The notes under the pieces: generated by a model
Databases searched by the model: none
Told to the model about the DNA's origin: nothing
What the model saw: the letters and a program-made list of their open reading frames with translations, nothing else
NCBI GenBank assembly: GCA_011799875.1
Contig: CM022297.1
Coordinates: 75,210,488-75,274,487 of the forward strand
Direction: 5' to 3'
From: Thinopyrum elongatum
Taxonomy: Eukaryota; Streptophyta; Magnoliopsida; Poales; Poaceae
Length of the DNA: 64,000 nucleotides
Part shown: positions 31,601 through 41,799 of the stretch, piece after piece
Layout of the letters: each line of letters starts with the position of its first letter
Numbering within the stretch: position 1 is the first letter of the stretch
Translations under genes and position numbers: made by a program

Positions 31601-34564
31601 AAATAGCAAAAACGACCAGGCCTCCTACGACAAGAGCTATAGTTCTGAAGCTCCACTCGGGGGCAGAAAACTAAACTTATGTTTAAAACCAAGCCCAGGT
31701 ATCTAGTGGGCTTCTGCTTTACGGTTGCGTAGGGCCGACTGCTCCTCTCAAAAAATCGGCTGAGGAAAAATTTGGCGCAAGTCAATTTTTATTTTGATGC
31801 ACTTTCATTTGTCCGTTGGATGGTGCAAAATCGGATTTACCACAAGTATTAGAATTTCATACGACTGGCCCTTTTCTTCTTTTGATTATTATCTGGTTAA
31901 TGGCTTTGTATTTTGCTTTGGTATTGCCTCAGCTCAAGATCTATTGTGTTAACGGTTTTCTATTTGTCCATAATTTTGTGTTACGAACTTAAATTGAATT
32001 TATATGTTAATCGTTTTTTCTATTCTTATGTCGCATGAAATCTTTTTTAGTTTCAGTCAGTTTTTTCGTTTGTTTTGAAGCAGCCCAGCTACATAGGATA
32101 GTATCCTGTGTGTGATTCAAGTATACATAAAAATGACCGATCTCTCGCTGACCTACGCCTGAAAGAAGTAGCGGCCCTATGCTACAGCTGGATGATGAAA
32201 GCTTTTTTTTTTTTTTTGCGAGGGGGTGAAAGCATCTCTGCTAGTACGTAGGAACACACATGCAAATAGAAAAATCAACTAGTGATAAAGCAGCTACAGC
32301 TGGGTGATGAAGTAAGCAGCTACTAGTACGTGTACTGCTAAAGCAGCTGGGTGATGAAAGATATGGAGCAAATCGACAAACAGAATTTCTAGACCAGTTG
32401 ACTGACCAAAATAGAAAAAATCAGTCAATTTGCATGTAGGCTGTCCCTATTACGTATGTAATGAACTGAAATGAAAGGCATACCTCATAAAAAAATCATA
32501 CAGTTCATCTTTGGTCAGTGGGTAACCATTGGAAAATGTCACGAACAAAGTTCTCTCATCAGATGGAACATCAGATAGTTGTTGCATGATCTGCAAAGAA
32601 ATATATTATTATTTTCTCTTCAAGCTAGGAACTGCACTAAGTATTTGGATGAAAGCTATAAAGTCTTATTGGAAAATAAACGGATGAACATGCAAAGAAT
32701 GATCAGTGATGATGGCTTTCTTACTGCATCGTTATGGTTCTCTCTTAAGCTCAACTTATCCAGCAATGCCGCCAAACGGGAGGTTGACTGATAATCATGG
32801 CGGAACATATGACTTGTTTGAGCATGGATATTTCTTGAACTTGAGCCTTCTCCATGATGCATTTGACTTGTTTGAACATGGATATTTCTAGAACTTGTGC
32901 CTTCTCCAGGATGCTTTGGAGTGTTAGCATACAAAGCCTTGATCTTGGTACGAAGGTGCTTCTGCATAGATGACTTGGTGAATCAGAAAAAGTAGAAAAT
33001 GCTTCACAAACTATTAACAGATATTTCATTATTGCAGATTTGAACTACTCTCACCGAGCTTTTAGGAACGTCAGATGGTTGTTGAATGATCTGCAAAGTA
33101 TTGGACGGAAGCTATCAAGTCTCATCAGAAAATAAAAGAATGAGCATGCAAATAATTAGTAGTGACATATAATCACGATGCATAGAATTTATGGCATTCT
33201 TACTACATCATTATGCTTCTCTCTTAAGCTATCCAATGATGTCACCAAACGGGAAGTTGACTGATAATCGTGTACTTCGTCATTTATATGACTTGTTTGA
33301 ACATGGATATTTCTACAACTTGTGTCCTCTCCATCATGATTTGGAGTGTTGACATACAAAGCTTTGATCTTGCTAAGAAGGTGCTCCTGCATAGATGACT
33401 TGGTAAATCAGAAAAGGCAGAAAATACTTAACAAACTACTAACAGATCTTACCACTCCGCATGAGCAGTTAACTATCTTAAAACCAACAATCAAAAACTA
33501 ATACTACTGATGTTTGTTGGAATTAACCACGCTGTTGTAGTCCGGCTAGGACACGAATCAATCACCGTATAGGATTAGGAGAGTATATATAGCTAGCTAT
33601 GTTTGCATTATATATACCTATAACCTACCCCTGTAACACCAGATCAAAGCAATAAACTACAGGAGTGACACGCTCGTCGTGTGCGTGTGTCCCGATGAGA
33701 TCAATCGATCTACACCCAGGTGTGTACGTGCGTGTAGCAACTAGCAAGGCTAGCTTCATGTGCTAGCTTGTCCGGCTAGAATCAATCAAGCTGCTTGGCG
33801 TACCAATTGATCAAGTTACCAAGCCAGCTTTCGTCTGTCTACGCGTGTTGCTGTGGCCAATAGCACCGGCCAGGAACCTCGTCGAGAAAGTACTTCGACA
33901 GGTAGCATCGGCGTACAGGGACCAAGGCCAACAATCTTTCATTATTTATAGGTATAGATCAGTCATCTGCATGGATGATAAGGTAAATCACAAAAGGGTA
34001 AAACCTTCAACTAGTAACAGATCTGATCCTCGGTAACTAAATAAAAAAATTCTAGAATACCGGTAACTAAATAATAACCCTAGCTAGTCTTACCGAGCCT
34101 ACAGGTACCCGATCAGTCATGGACTGTCCATAGGCATCATGGCGCAGATATGTCCTCTGATTATGGATAAAATCCATCTCTATTCTCTCTCGAAGATCTT
34201 TCAAGGCCTCATAACAGATACCATTGAGGTAGAAAGAAATTCCTTCAACAGCTTCCTTCTTAAAGTCACTTCTTGGTATAGATCTGTTCGCTAAATCATC
34301 AAATCCGAAATGGAGAACTTCCAGAAAACGTTTTGCAGAAGAAACAAGGGCGCAAAAATGGTTGTCACCAAAAGAGTATATGCGCCGAAGGAAATCAACT
34401 TGGCCATTCCCTTGGAGCCACAACCAAAAGGCAATTATCTCCATGGAAAGGGAAGACTCAACTTGAAGACTAAAGACCAAACGGAAGAACAACTCTCGAA
34501 GAAGCATATAGTAAGAATTTGAAGCATTCACTAGATCGGGTGCCATGGAAGGTGTGGAAGGCAT
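23971..34564 (-). CDS. RRM-like grass gene, copy B, split by an 8.3-kb intron
   Basis: Minus strand, ATG at 34564, TAA at 23973-23971. Exons by splice sites and phase: 34564-34094 (471 bp), 33386-33204 (183), 32961-32725 (237), 32590-32484 (107), 24163-23971 (193). They sum to 1191 bp, 396 residues plus stop, with no internal stop. Exon 1 has MEIIAFWLWLQGNGQVDFLR. The 107-bp exon gives RTLFVTFSNGYPLTKDEL (RNP2-like strand) and ends in phase 2; the last exon restores phase and encodes HYGDIEEISIEVP, PLYAHVTFYS (RNP1-like strand) and WARQFVPKKKK. Exons 2 and 3 are tandem duplicates of each other. The 63-bp exon of copy A is destroyed here by a solo LTR, but skipping it keeps the frame. Expression and splicing over the long intron are unproven; RNA binding is inferred. 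Confidence 0.5.
24164..25140. other. AT-rich sequence in the long intron of gene copy B
   Basis: No element ends or frames recognised. Many TATATA and ACATAT words. The acceptor of the last exon is TGTCACAG in minus-strand reading, immediately next to 24163. Confidence 0.4.
25150..27112 (+). mobile_element. Degenerate LINE with RT, zf-RVT and RNase H-region remains
   Basis: Plus strand, 5' truncated. Pieces of the RT domain in several frames: LLKLGIKKAFDSMQQEYLLD at 25245-25310, RGRVACLHTSLYADRASVFV near 25540-25590 (the catalytic YADD appears as YADR), EFPLRYLGLPTSAHCLRSV near 25750. Then the zinc-binding RT-associated domain at 26468-26806 (LCQSCRREPESVEHLLFKCR) and SWEIWNELNASIF near 26870. 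The end ACTAATGAAATGAGGCAATTGC is a typical LINE 3' UTR end. Many stops and shifts; dead. It lies in the long intron of gene copy B, in antisense to it. Confidence 0.75.
27288..28018. mobile_element. Element with inverted ends resembling a Harbinger/hAT MITE, interrupted
   Basis: The left side reads CCTAGTAGTTTGGTTGG then AAGGGAATGGGAA, and the right side, complemented, reads CCTAGTGCGTTTGGCAA then GGGGAATGGGAG. These form an interrupted inverted repeat. The centre (27500-27840) is filled by a LINE-related fragment on the minus strand. Target duplication not identified, so the superfamily is uncertain. Confidence 0.4.
27515..27845 (-). pseudogene. LINE RNase H-like C-terminal fragment, antisense
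   Basis: In minus-strand reading the pieces VESCSIEVAEAF, HCHQEANVATHKIARNSF and WVNDPPSFIL appear, as in the C-terminal RNase H-like domain of Triticeae LINEs (the conserved WVDDPPSFIL ending). Stops interrupt the frame. Confidence 0.5.
28150..29656 (+). mobile_element. Probable LINE 3' portion, degenerate
   Basis: The right end reads CTCTACTACAACCGTTTGG, AGCTTTATTAATTTAAAGG, then a stem-like GGCTCGTCGAGCC and CTAAAAAAG, which looks like a LINE 3' end. The same tail is found in copy A at 16194-16242 next to the Copia LTR, so the LINE was there before the segmental duplication. No frame was recovered between 28150 and 29550 and the left limit is uncertain. Confidence 0.4.
28563..28615. repeat. 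(GT)n(GA)n compound microsatellite
   Basis: About ten GT steps are followed by about 17 GA steps, without other bases except TTA at the join. Confidence 0.95.
30240..31470. repeat. Degenerate tandem array with the core GCCACTAATTCATTC
   Basis: The core GnCACTAATTCATTC with a following CTTCTTAG-like word occurs about ten times (near 30255, 30350, 30510, 30590, 30830, 30920, 31085, 31275, 31430). Between cores come TTATTCTTGCATATTATAAA and GTGTAAATTGTATGCA blocks. Spacing varies from about 80 to 175 bp. It fills the insertion in copy B and thus lies in the long intron. Confidence 0.7.
31503..31795 (-). mobile_element. LINE 3' end fragment, antisense
   Basis: In minus-strand reading it ends TTAATATAATGGGGTTGGGG, AGCTCCTCCCTGTATGTC and then a short A run, a LINE-type 3' end. 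No frame is preserved in the 250 bp upstream. Confidence 0.5.
33515..33933. mobile_element. Solo LTR, Copia-like
   Basis: Starts TGTTGGAATTAACC and ends GGCCAACA, so TGTTGG and CCAACA form the short inverted ends. Contains TATATATAGC (33593) and AATAAAC (33650). Flanks are ATGTT (33510-33514) and ATCTT (33934-33938), a 5-bp duplication with one mismatch. Copy A lacks this sequence. It replaces most of the 63-bp exon of gene copy B. Confidence 0.55.
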
Positions 34565-35042
34565 ACAGGAGGATGAATTGCTTCTTCTTTTTTTGAGGGG
34601 AGGATAGAAGAGTAGCTAGTTTTGAATCAACAGATTCATATGAGGAAGAAGAGAGCAGGAAGAAGAAGGTATGTTGGGTATGCTTATCATTTAAGCAAAT
34701 GAATAAAGGTTCAAACAAAGATGCTAGGAGTTTAATACCTCCCAAAAAGTATGAGTAGAGGATAGCAGACGCGACAAATGGAGCAAACTGTGGACAGCCT
34801 ATATACTCATTAATGACTGTCTCATTGTAGGCATACCTGCCAAATAACTGCTGAAATGTTTGCATGCGCCATGCACCACCTTTATGGTAATATCATATTA
34901 CTATACAAAACCAAGCGTATCTAGAAACATGTATAGAGTTAAAAAAATGTATAGAAAATATTTATTATTAAATGCTATTTAAAGCATACCTTGCAAAAAA
35001 TCTACCCACTTTATGTTGGCAAATAATATATTTTCATTAGTT

Positions 35043-35637
35043 GTTTTTTCGGAAAGGAGCCAGAACTACCGTTAAATTCCACCAAAAGTACAAAGAAACT
35101 CAAACATAATAAACTTACATCGATGTCCTTAGACCATTGAATGACCACTGTGCTGCTAGAACGAGTCGCCGACGCACCGCTCCCCTACCGGAGCTAACCT
35201 GAACTTGTCAATGACGGCTAGGAAGTCTTCATGCATATGTCCCTAAGGACCGGCGTCCTAGGGCCACAATTGTACCAGATCTCTCGCCATCAAGCACGAC
35301 CACAAGTAATCCTAACCTTGTTGCTCCAAGCAGACGACCGGAATCTACATGAGATCAACTCCACCCGATGGACAAACTTGAGGAGGATCGAAACCCGGAA
35401 GACCAATTCAAAGATGAAGCGTCGCCATCCACCCAAGCGCCGCCAATGCGAGGACTAAAAACACCTAACCTAAACTATAGTTGGAGCCGAGGCACCGAGA
35501 TTCCCCTCCCAGCCACCAGCCACCGGGGCGGCAGGCGGAGAGGAGGCAAATTCAAGGGCTCGCTTGCGGAGCCTGGAGGGGATGAGTTCTTCGCCCTAGC
35601 CACCGCTTTCACGAGAGGGGAAGGAAAAGACGTAGCC
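35043..35637 (-). mobile_element. Non-LTR retroposon with 9-bp target duplication
   Basis: Flanked by TCATTAGTT at 35034-35042 and 35638-35646. Copy A has the single uninterrupted site at 18434-18442. On the minus strand the element ends in GGAATTTAACGGTAGTTCTG, GCTCCTTTCCG and a short A run. No domain is seen; the length and tail suggest a LINE 3' UTR fragment or a SINE-like family. Confidence 0.72.
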
Positions 35638-36205
35638 TCATTAGTTCGTTGAACTAATGCCTCATATTTAGAATTGGTTGTTCCAGAATTCCTTCTTCAC
35701 AACCATCGATCCCATCTAATCGCCTAGATATAAATTTTGAATTTTCTCCTTAAATTTCTACAATTGTAATATGTAGTTCTCAGTTCACATATGTGTTGTC
35801 ATATATTTAATACAATAAAATTTTAGGAGTGCCTAAAAAATCGAAACACATGTGTGAACCCACGGGATAAAAATTATTTATGCATATTCAACACGTGCAT
35901 GATATTCTCATAACAGCATTGCCTGCAATGTGTATTGAGTGTGGATGACTGACATGAAAAATGTGCTTATCCATAGGCAGAACTTGGAACATGTCCATGT
36001 TAATCTAGAAAATGGAAAATTAGTTTCAACTGAATCAACAGATTATCATTCTATGCTAATACTTTAAACCAGTCCATAATTCAAAAAAAATACTTTAAAC
36101 CAGCCCGTCATGCAATTGCTATAAGAATCCATCGCGCAGATAAATACTTGCCTCAAATCTCGGTGGAAGGAGGGGAGCCACTCACAAGTTCTAAGATAAA
36201 AAAGA

Positions 36206-36347
36206 CTTCCTTCATTCACTATTATAAGATGTTCTTACTAAATCGAATATATGTAGACATGTTCTAGTGTGTTTGTTCTCTCATTTTAGTCCGTGTGTAG
36301 TTTATATTGAAATATCCAAAATATCTTATAATAGTGAGTGGAGGGAT
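36206..36347. mobile_element. Stowaway/Mariner-type MITE
   Basis: CTTCCTTCATTCACTATTAT at the left and the complement of ATAATAGTGAGTGGAGGGAT at the right form long inverted ends. The internal words TATGTAGACATGTTCTAG and AGTCCGTGTGTAG belong to a very common Triticeae Stowaway group. The TA target duplication is seen only on the right side. Confidence 0.7.
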
Positions 36348-37553
36348 TAGTAAGCAACGTGAAAAATTCACGTGAGTACACAAATGTCTTATATTATTGC
36401 AAAAAATGATAAACTGAACTTGAGTTTTATAACAAGTTATGGCAATATGACAAGCTCAAGCGACACATGTAGTATACGTCCACCCTATTACGAGCATCGG
36501 ACATTGACTGCAAGAAAATGTTCACTATTACAAGCTACAATGTTGTGTTACATATGGAATTCCTTGTCCATGGTCCATTCTCCATTGGCAGCTTCAGTTT
36601 GTAGCTGGCTAGTGAAGATGGTTGGATTTTTTTTTCTTTTCTTTTTGAAAGAAGAAACATGAGTGAATTTTGCCATGCAACAACGTTTTGTTGATATAAC
36701 ATTTGGTTAACTTGAAGTATTGTCAAACAGGCCTAAACAGAACATGCACCAACAGCTGCTGCAGCAGCAACATCTGCAAATATCATCTGCGGGTAACCAT
36801 GAGTCCCTGCCCAAGATGCAGTCGCCTGAAACCATGAAGGAAATGGCTGATCCGAAATGTCTTGGTAAAGACATCTTCCTCACAACGCTGGCTGGGTCGG
36901 TTAGTCCATGCCGATACAAGATGCTCGAGGACAAGGATCTCACCTGCCGCAGATACCTGCTAGCAATCCCAACAAGATTCCATCACATAAATGAAAGATC
37001 TTAAGTTCAGCGGAAATAAGCGACAATGATAAGTTTAAAAAGAAAAGTTCATCGGTTATCCGGACAAAAATCAACAAGGTTTAATACTATTTTTTTTTAA
37101 CCACCAATCATCTTTGGCTAAAAGGTCTATACTTAACAACATAAGCATCAATTTAGACAATAACCAAATGGCCATGTGTTGCAATGCATTAAAAAGCATA
37201 TTACTTTTGCATGTTAACCTGCACACGCCATACTTGTCTCTATTGTGTATCAAACTGAGCTTTACCTCAACGCGCACATTGTAGTAGACATAAAGTTAGT
37301 TCAGCATGACTATAATATCATATTTTTCCACTACACCATGATTAATAAAATTTTGGAATAAAGAAGCATGATATTGTAAGAAAATATACATAACTTGACA
37401 AACACAGCGTTTTATTCTGGTTTCTTATAAGCTTTCTTACGGCAAAATAAATTGTAACACAAGAGATGGCATGAAGATGCAGAGGTGTCTCAGTTGGAGG
37501 TGGAGTATAGCTATCAATGCATGCTAGATAGCGAGAGCGGCTATTCTGCACCC
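36348..37553. other. Region without a confident gene
   Basis: A frame at 36720-37004 (MSNRPKQNMHQQLLQQQHLQ...) follows a possible splice acceptor (AAACAG at 36724) and is glutamine-rich at its start, so it could be an isolated exon, but nothing upstream or downstream supports a gene. The rest is AT-rich and unassigned. Confidence 0.25.
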
Positions 37554-37907
37554 AGGCTCATTTGCACTCGGGCATGAAAAGTAAATTTACAAAAAAAATC
37601 AGAAAATCTGAAATTTTTAGGCATCCAAGATGCTCATGTGCGCAAGATGCATGCAAAATTCGTGGTGTTTGGACATATGAGGAGCTCGTGTCAAAAAAAT
37701 CAAATTTCTGGTGTCCGAGAAACTTTAAAAAAGAACACTATTTGTAGCCAATTTTGATTTTTTTTGCACGAGCTCCTCAGATGTCCAAACAATCTAAATT
37801 TTGCACGCACCTGGCGTACATGAGCATATTGGATGCCTAAAAAATTCAGATTATTTTGATTTTTTTAGTATTTTTGAATTTACTGTTCACCGAGTGTAGA
37901 TGAGCCT
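37554..37907. mobile_element. Foldback MITE (about 354 bp)
   Basis: AGGCTCATTTGCACTCGG at the left and the complement of CCGAGTGTAGATGAGCCT at the right are terminal inverted repeats, and complementarity continues inward through GGCATCCAAGATGCTCATG and TTTGGACATATGAGGAGCTC. Nearly the whole element can fold on itself. No clear target duplication. It resembles abundant Mutator-like MITEs of Triticeae. Confidence 0.7.
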
Positions 37908-38010
37908 AACCGTTTTCAATTATCGGCTGGATAGCAGACTATAGATACATTGATGTACTGCCTACATGTTATGATGACATTTTTTTATTTTACCATAAAT
38001 ATTGCAATTG

Positions 38011-38037
38011 TGTGTGTGTGTGCGCACACACACACAT
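38011..38037. repeat. Palindromic (GT)n(GC)(AC)n microsatellite
   Basis: GTGTGTGTGTGC followed by GCACACACACAC gives a self-complementary tract of alternating purines and pyrimidines. Confidence 0.9.
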
Positions 38038-38039
38038 GT

Positions 38040-39900
38040 TTATATTTAGGGAAAATTCGGTCGGTGGCACTATCCAGAGCCGATATTCGTTGGTTACCAC
38101 AAGATTTTCGTGAGTTGTGGTTGTGCCACGAACACTTGCGAAGAAATTTGTCACAATCCATTTTGTGCCATCTCCGTGACTTGCCATTAGGTGAGCCCTC
38201 GTTGTCGTCTCCTTTGACCTGTTTCCTTCTTTGTGGTAACCACCTCTTTGTCTTCTCATCAGTAACGGAGAGGAGATTCATTTGAACCTTAGGGATCTAT
38301 CACTTTGCCATGTCATCAGCAACATAGCGGAGACTCGTTTGACCCTTTAGCCCCGGGTGTGTCAAAAAAAACAACATGATTCATAGAAAGAATAACTAGC
38401 CCGCTTCATTGCATTTGGTACTCCACAACTATCCAATCCATTGTGATGCATGTCCGTTGTTGGTCAGTAACCTCCTTCCCTTGCCTTCTCCGGAAATTGA
38501 ACCAGTCGAGCGGGAGAGGGATTTACAGGCTCGTGGTGAGAGGCTCATGTTGCCGATGTGGACATGGATGCATCAAGATATGAGTGCCACCTTTTGTGAG
38601 GCTTGTGTTGCGGTTCGTGCCAGAGATGCGTGAGCAGAGTGTTTGCTAGGTTTCAAAGAGGGTCATGTGAGGAGTACATTTGTGGGTTGGAATTATGTGG
38701 AGGAAAAGTCAAAGGAGTGGTGCATGCTTCCGCGCCACCAAGGTTACCTGTGAGATTATCAAGTGGGCGATGACGCAATGACAAGTTGAAATTTCCTCAT
38801 CGAGGAGAATATATGCGCCAATGAGTAACCAGTGCCATGGATTTTGATGAATTCTAGTTTCTAAAGTTCATGTTGCCTCTGAACAATGGAGATTGGATCG
38901 TTGGGGTGGGGGGGGGGGGGTCAAAGAAGAGTAGAATCAATTGAATCTAGTCCCAACCTGTAATAACTAGGATGCTTGTTGTCTAAATTTCATGGTGGTG
39001 ATGTTGAGTTTTCACTTATTTTACTTTTAATTTGTGATTGAGCTGTCCTATTAGTTTGTTTATAACTTATGGGAAAAAATAGAAGTTCAGGGAAGGCAAC
39101 AAATAGTTGATGTCATCAACAACGAAGAGGAGACTCGTTTGACCCACTTCAGCTTTGGGCCCCACCAATTAAGTGGTGTCATACAAAAACGGGATCAATG
39201 TAGAAAACCCACCGTCTTGTCCATTCCATTCTATCTGGTACGTCGCGGGTCTGCCGCTACCATCCAGTCCATTACATTGTTTGTCCGCCACCGGTCCGCC
39301 GCGGCCTCCCAGCCCTCGCCTCCTCTTGCAATGGGACTAATAGAGTTGTAGACGACGAAACGGGCTCACGAGGTGAGGATCATATTTCCCATGTGGTTAT
39401 GGCTGTAGATGGAGGTGAATGCCACCTTTTATGAGGCTTGTGATACGGTTTGCACCGGTGATGCCAAGGATCGTTTTCGCTAGATTCTAAGGACAACCAC
39501 ACAAGTCTGGTCCGTGGATATGATTCTCATATGATGTTGAACTTTGTAGTGACCGTGAGTTCAATGTCACCGTCCTTGGATTCCAAAGACGGCCACACAA
39601 GCGATCATATGTTTTTTTTAACTTGACGATGGTGATGTTGGATTCTACAATGACTAGTTGGTTTCTAATTTGGGTTGGACCACCGATGCGAGGCTCGGCA
39701 TTGCATCTTGGAGCACGCTAGTAGAAGGAGACTCCATACACGAAGAGGCGGTGGGGGCGCATTGAGCTCTTGCATGCCCAGGTACCACCCCACATGGATG
39801 TTCGCAAGGTTGTCGGGGTCACGCCGGCCAGCCATGCGGGAGTGGTGCCAGAGAATTGGGGGGGAAGAGAGTTTTGGGGTGGGTTTATTGTTGGGGACAA
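38040..39900. repeat. Diverged repeat units with GAGACTCGTTTGACC and CACCTTTT-GAGGCTTGTG
   Basis: Two large units are recognisable. GCCACCTTTTGTGAGGCTTG at 38585 recurs as GCCACCTTTTATGAGGCTTG at 39420. GGAGACTCGTTTGACCC occurs at 38327 and again at 39129. Words from the first unit (CCGTGACTTGCCATTAGGT at 38175) return at 41489 in altered form. A pure G run of 12 sits at 38911. No conserved frame. Confidence 0.5.
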
Positions 39901-40394
39901 AGATTTTTGAGTGACTTGAGATAGATCATGTTTGGTGATTGACATGTGGGCAAGCAAGTTGCGAGTCCCAACTGTTTGCGAGCCAAAAGTCGTATCCCTT
40001 GAGTTAGAGGATCCGAAAATGTTGAATGGTAGCGTTTGTGTGTAGGAGCAAGGAAAGGATTCCCCACATGTCATTGACTTCTATTTTAATAATTTTTGCC
40101 CACTTGTTGAAATAAACTCAATTCTTTTTTGCTGGTGAAATAAACTCAATTTTGAACTATACGTATATGAAATGAAGAGTTAAAATCGCAGAAACAATAT
40201 ATACAAGTACACATATACAATTGTAGATCATGCGTAGGAAATGGATAAAATATTCAATTAATTTAGGGAAAGTCAAAGTGAGATTTTGTGTGTGTTTAGC
40301 GCACAAAAAAATTGTAATTGCTTTTACTAAAACTTGGTGTGAAGTACTAATGTTGGTACATGAGTTGGTCATATACATTTGGGAACAATACACA

Positions 40395-41300
40395 AAATTT
40401 AAATACAAAGTTGTCCACAAAATGGACTATCTCAAATATTGTTTCATAACATTCACAACACATCTTCAACTTTGTACCACATAAACCAATTTCAATGACC
40501 AGTTGAGCTCTTTTTCACTTCAAAACTCTCTACCTCTTGGTTTAACATTTGTAATAATGAATGTGAATTAAAATCACCATTTTTATGTTTAGAATCTTCT
40601 CTAGCTATTTTAGATAAAATAAAAATGAAAAATATCTTAATGTTGTCAAAAATATGAAAATTTGGCAACGAATTACAATATTGATTCAATAGCTTATGAT
40701 AAAAATCCTAGAATAATGCAAGTAAGGTAAACATTAATTGTTCACCAAGTGGACTATCTCCCATAGCAACCCATGCAAATATCCACATAAACCAATTGGC
40801 TCTTTTCCACTTAAAAATGTGACTACATCTTGACTCAAGATTTGTAATCAGGAAAGTGAATTAAAATCTCATTTTTTACGTAAAAATTTTTATTTTAGCA
40901 TTTTTCTAGCTATTTAGAGGGGCAAATTAAACTATATCTAAATAATATTAAAATGTGCAAGGAGTCCTAATATTGCTTTAGTAGCTTGTGATAAAATTAT
41001 GGGAAGAATGAAAATAAGAGAAATACTAATTGTTCACCGAGTGGGCTATCTCCCATAACATCTCGTGCAAATATCTATTTAACCAAATTTCGGTGGCCAT
41101 TTGAGCTCTTTTCCATTTCTTGAATACACCTTGATTTAATATTTGTAGTAACATGAATTTAAATCACCATTTGTTACGTAAAAAATATTTAGTTAACATT
41201 TTTCAGTATTTTAGAAGAAGAAATTATCAAAAAGAGTAAAAATTAGCACGATGTCCTAATATTTGTACATAAAATCTCGCATGATTTCTAGGAAGATTAA
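40395..41300. repeat. Tandem repeat of about 300 bp, three copies
   Basis: The block TGTTCACCAAGTGGACTATC occurs near 40737, as CACCGAGTGGGCTATC near 41034 and as CACAAAATGGACTATC near 40415. Each is followed by CCATAACAnCnnnTGCAAAT, an AGTTGAGCTCTTTT word and a GTGAATTAAAATC word. Copies differ by 20 to 30 percent. They do not code. Confidence 0.65.
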
Positions 41301-41799
41301 GAACAAATTGGTTAAAAATGGTTCCTTTTAGCCCAGCTATGACATCATTTTCCAATGGGAAAGTTGGGTCTGTGCCTCTACCTAGTTCGAATATTCAATG
41401 ACTACAACCAAAATTTCATGAATTTTGGATGTCTACTAAAGTTTACGAAGAAATTAGCCACATGCCCATGCTTGCCGTCTCCGTGAACTGCCGTTAGGTC
41501 AGCCCATCGTTACCGTCTCCTTTAACCAACTTCCTCCTTATGTTGGGTCAGCCAAAGTTGGGACATGTGGGTGATTACGCCTCTCTCCCGATGGCACTCC
41601 TAGCACCCCAGCCCACCAGCTGCCGGCAGTCGGCACCATCCCTAGTGGCGCCATGGCTATATATTACCCGCAGCGAGAAGAGTATCTGTCTCGCCTCTAA
41701 CGATTTGTGCGTCCTCGCCTTAGTGGGTCGGCACATCGAAGCGGTTTTAGGAAGGTTCAATGGACAAATTCAGGCCAGTTTTAGAACCTTCCGAGTGGT

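Larger units (their letters stand above)
29616..35729. repeat. Segmental duplicate, copy B
   Basis: Collinear with copy A (16196-18533). Relative to A it contains an insertion of about 2.6 kb at 29815-32448, an internal tandem duplication of the exon 5 region (33057-33440), a solo LTR (33515-33933) and a retroposon (35043-35637). Copy A shows the empty site for the last one, which confirms it as an insertion. Confidence 0.8.

Noticed and set aside
36720..37004. Glutamine-rich frame MSNRPKQNMHQQLLQQQ
   Set aside because: Could be an isolated exon, but no neighbouring exon, domain or family is recognisable, so it is not listed as a gene.
40395..41300. Regularly repeated blocks considered as a CRISPR-like array
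   Set aside because: Units are about 300 bp, diverged and without short exact repeats; the genome is a plant.
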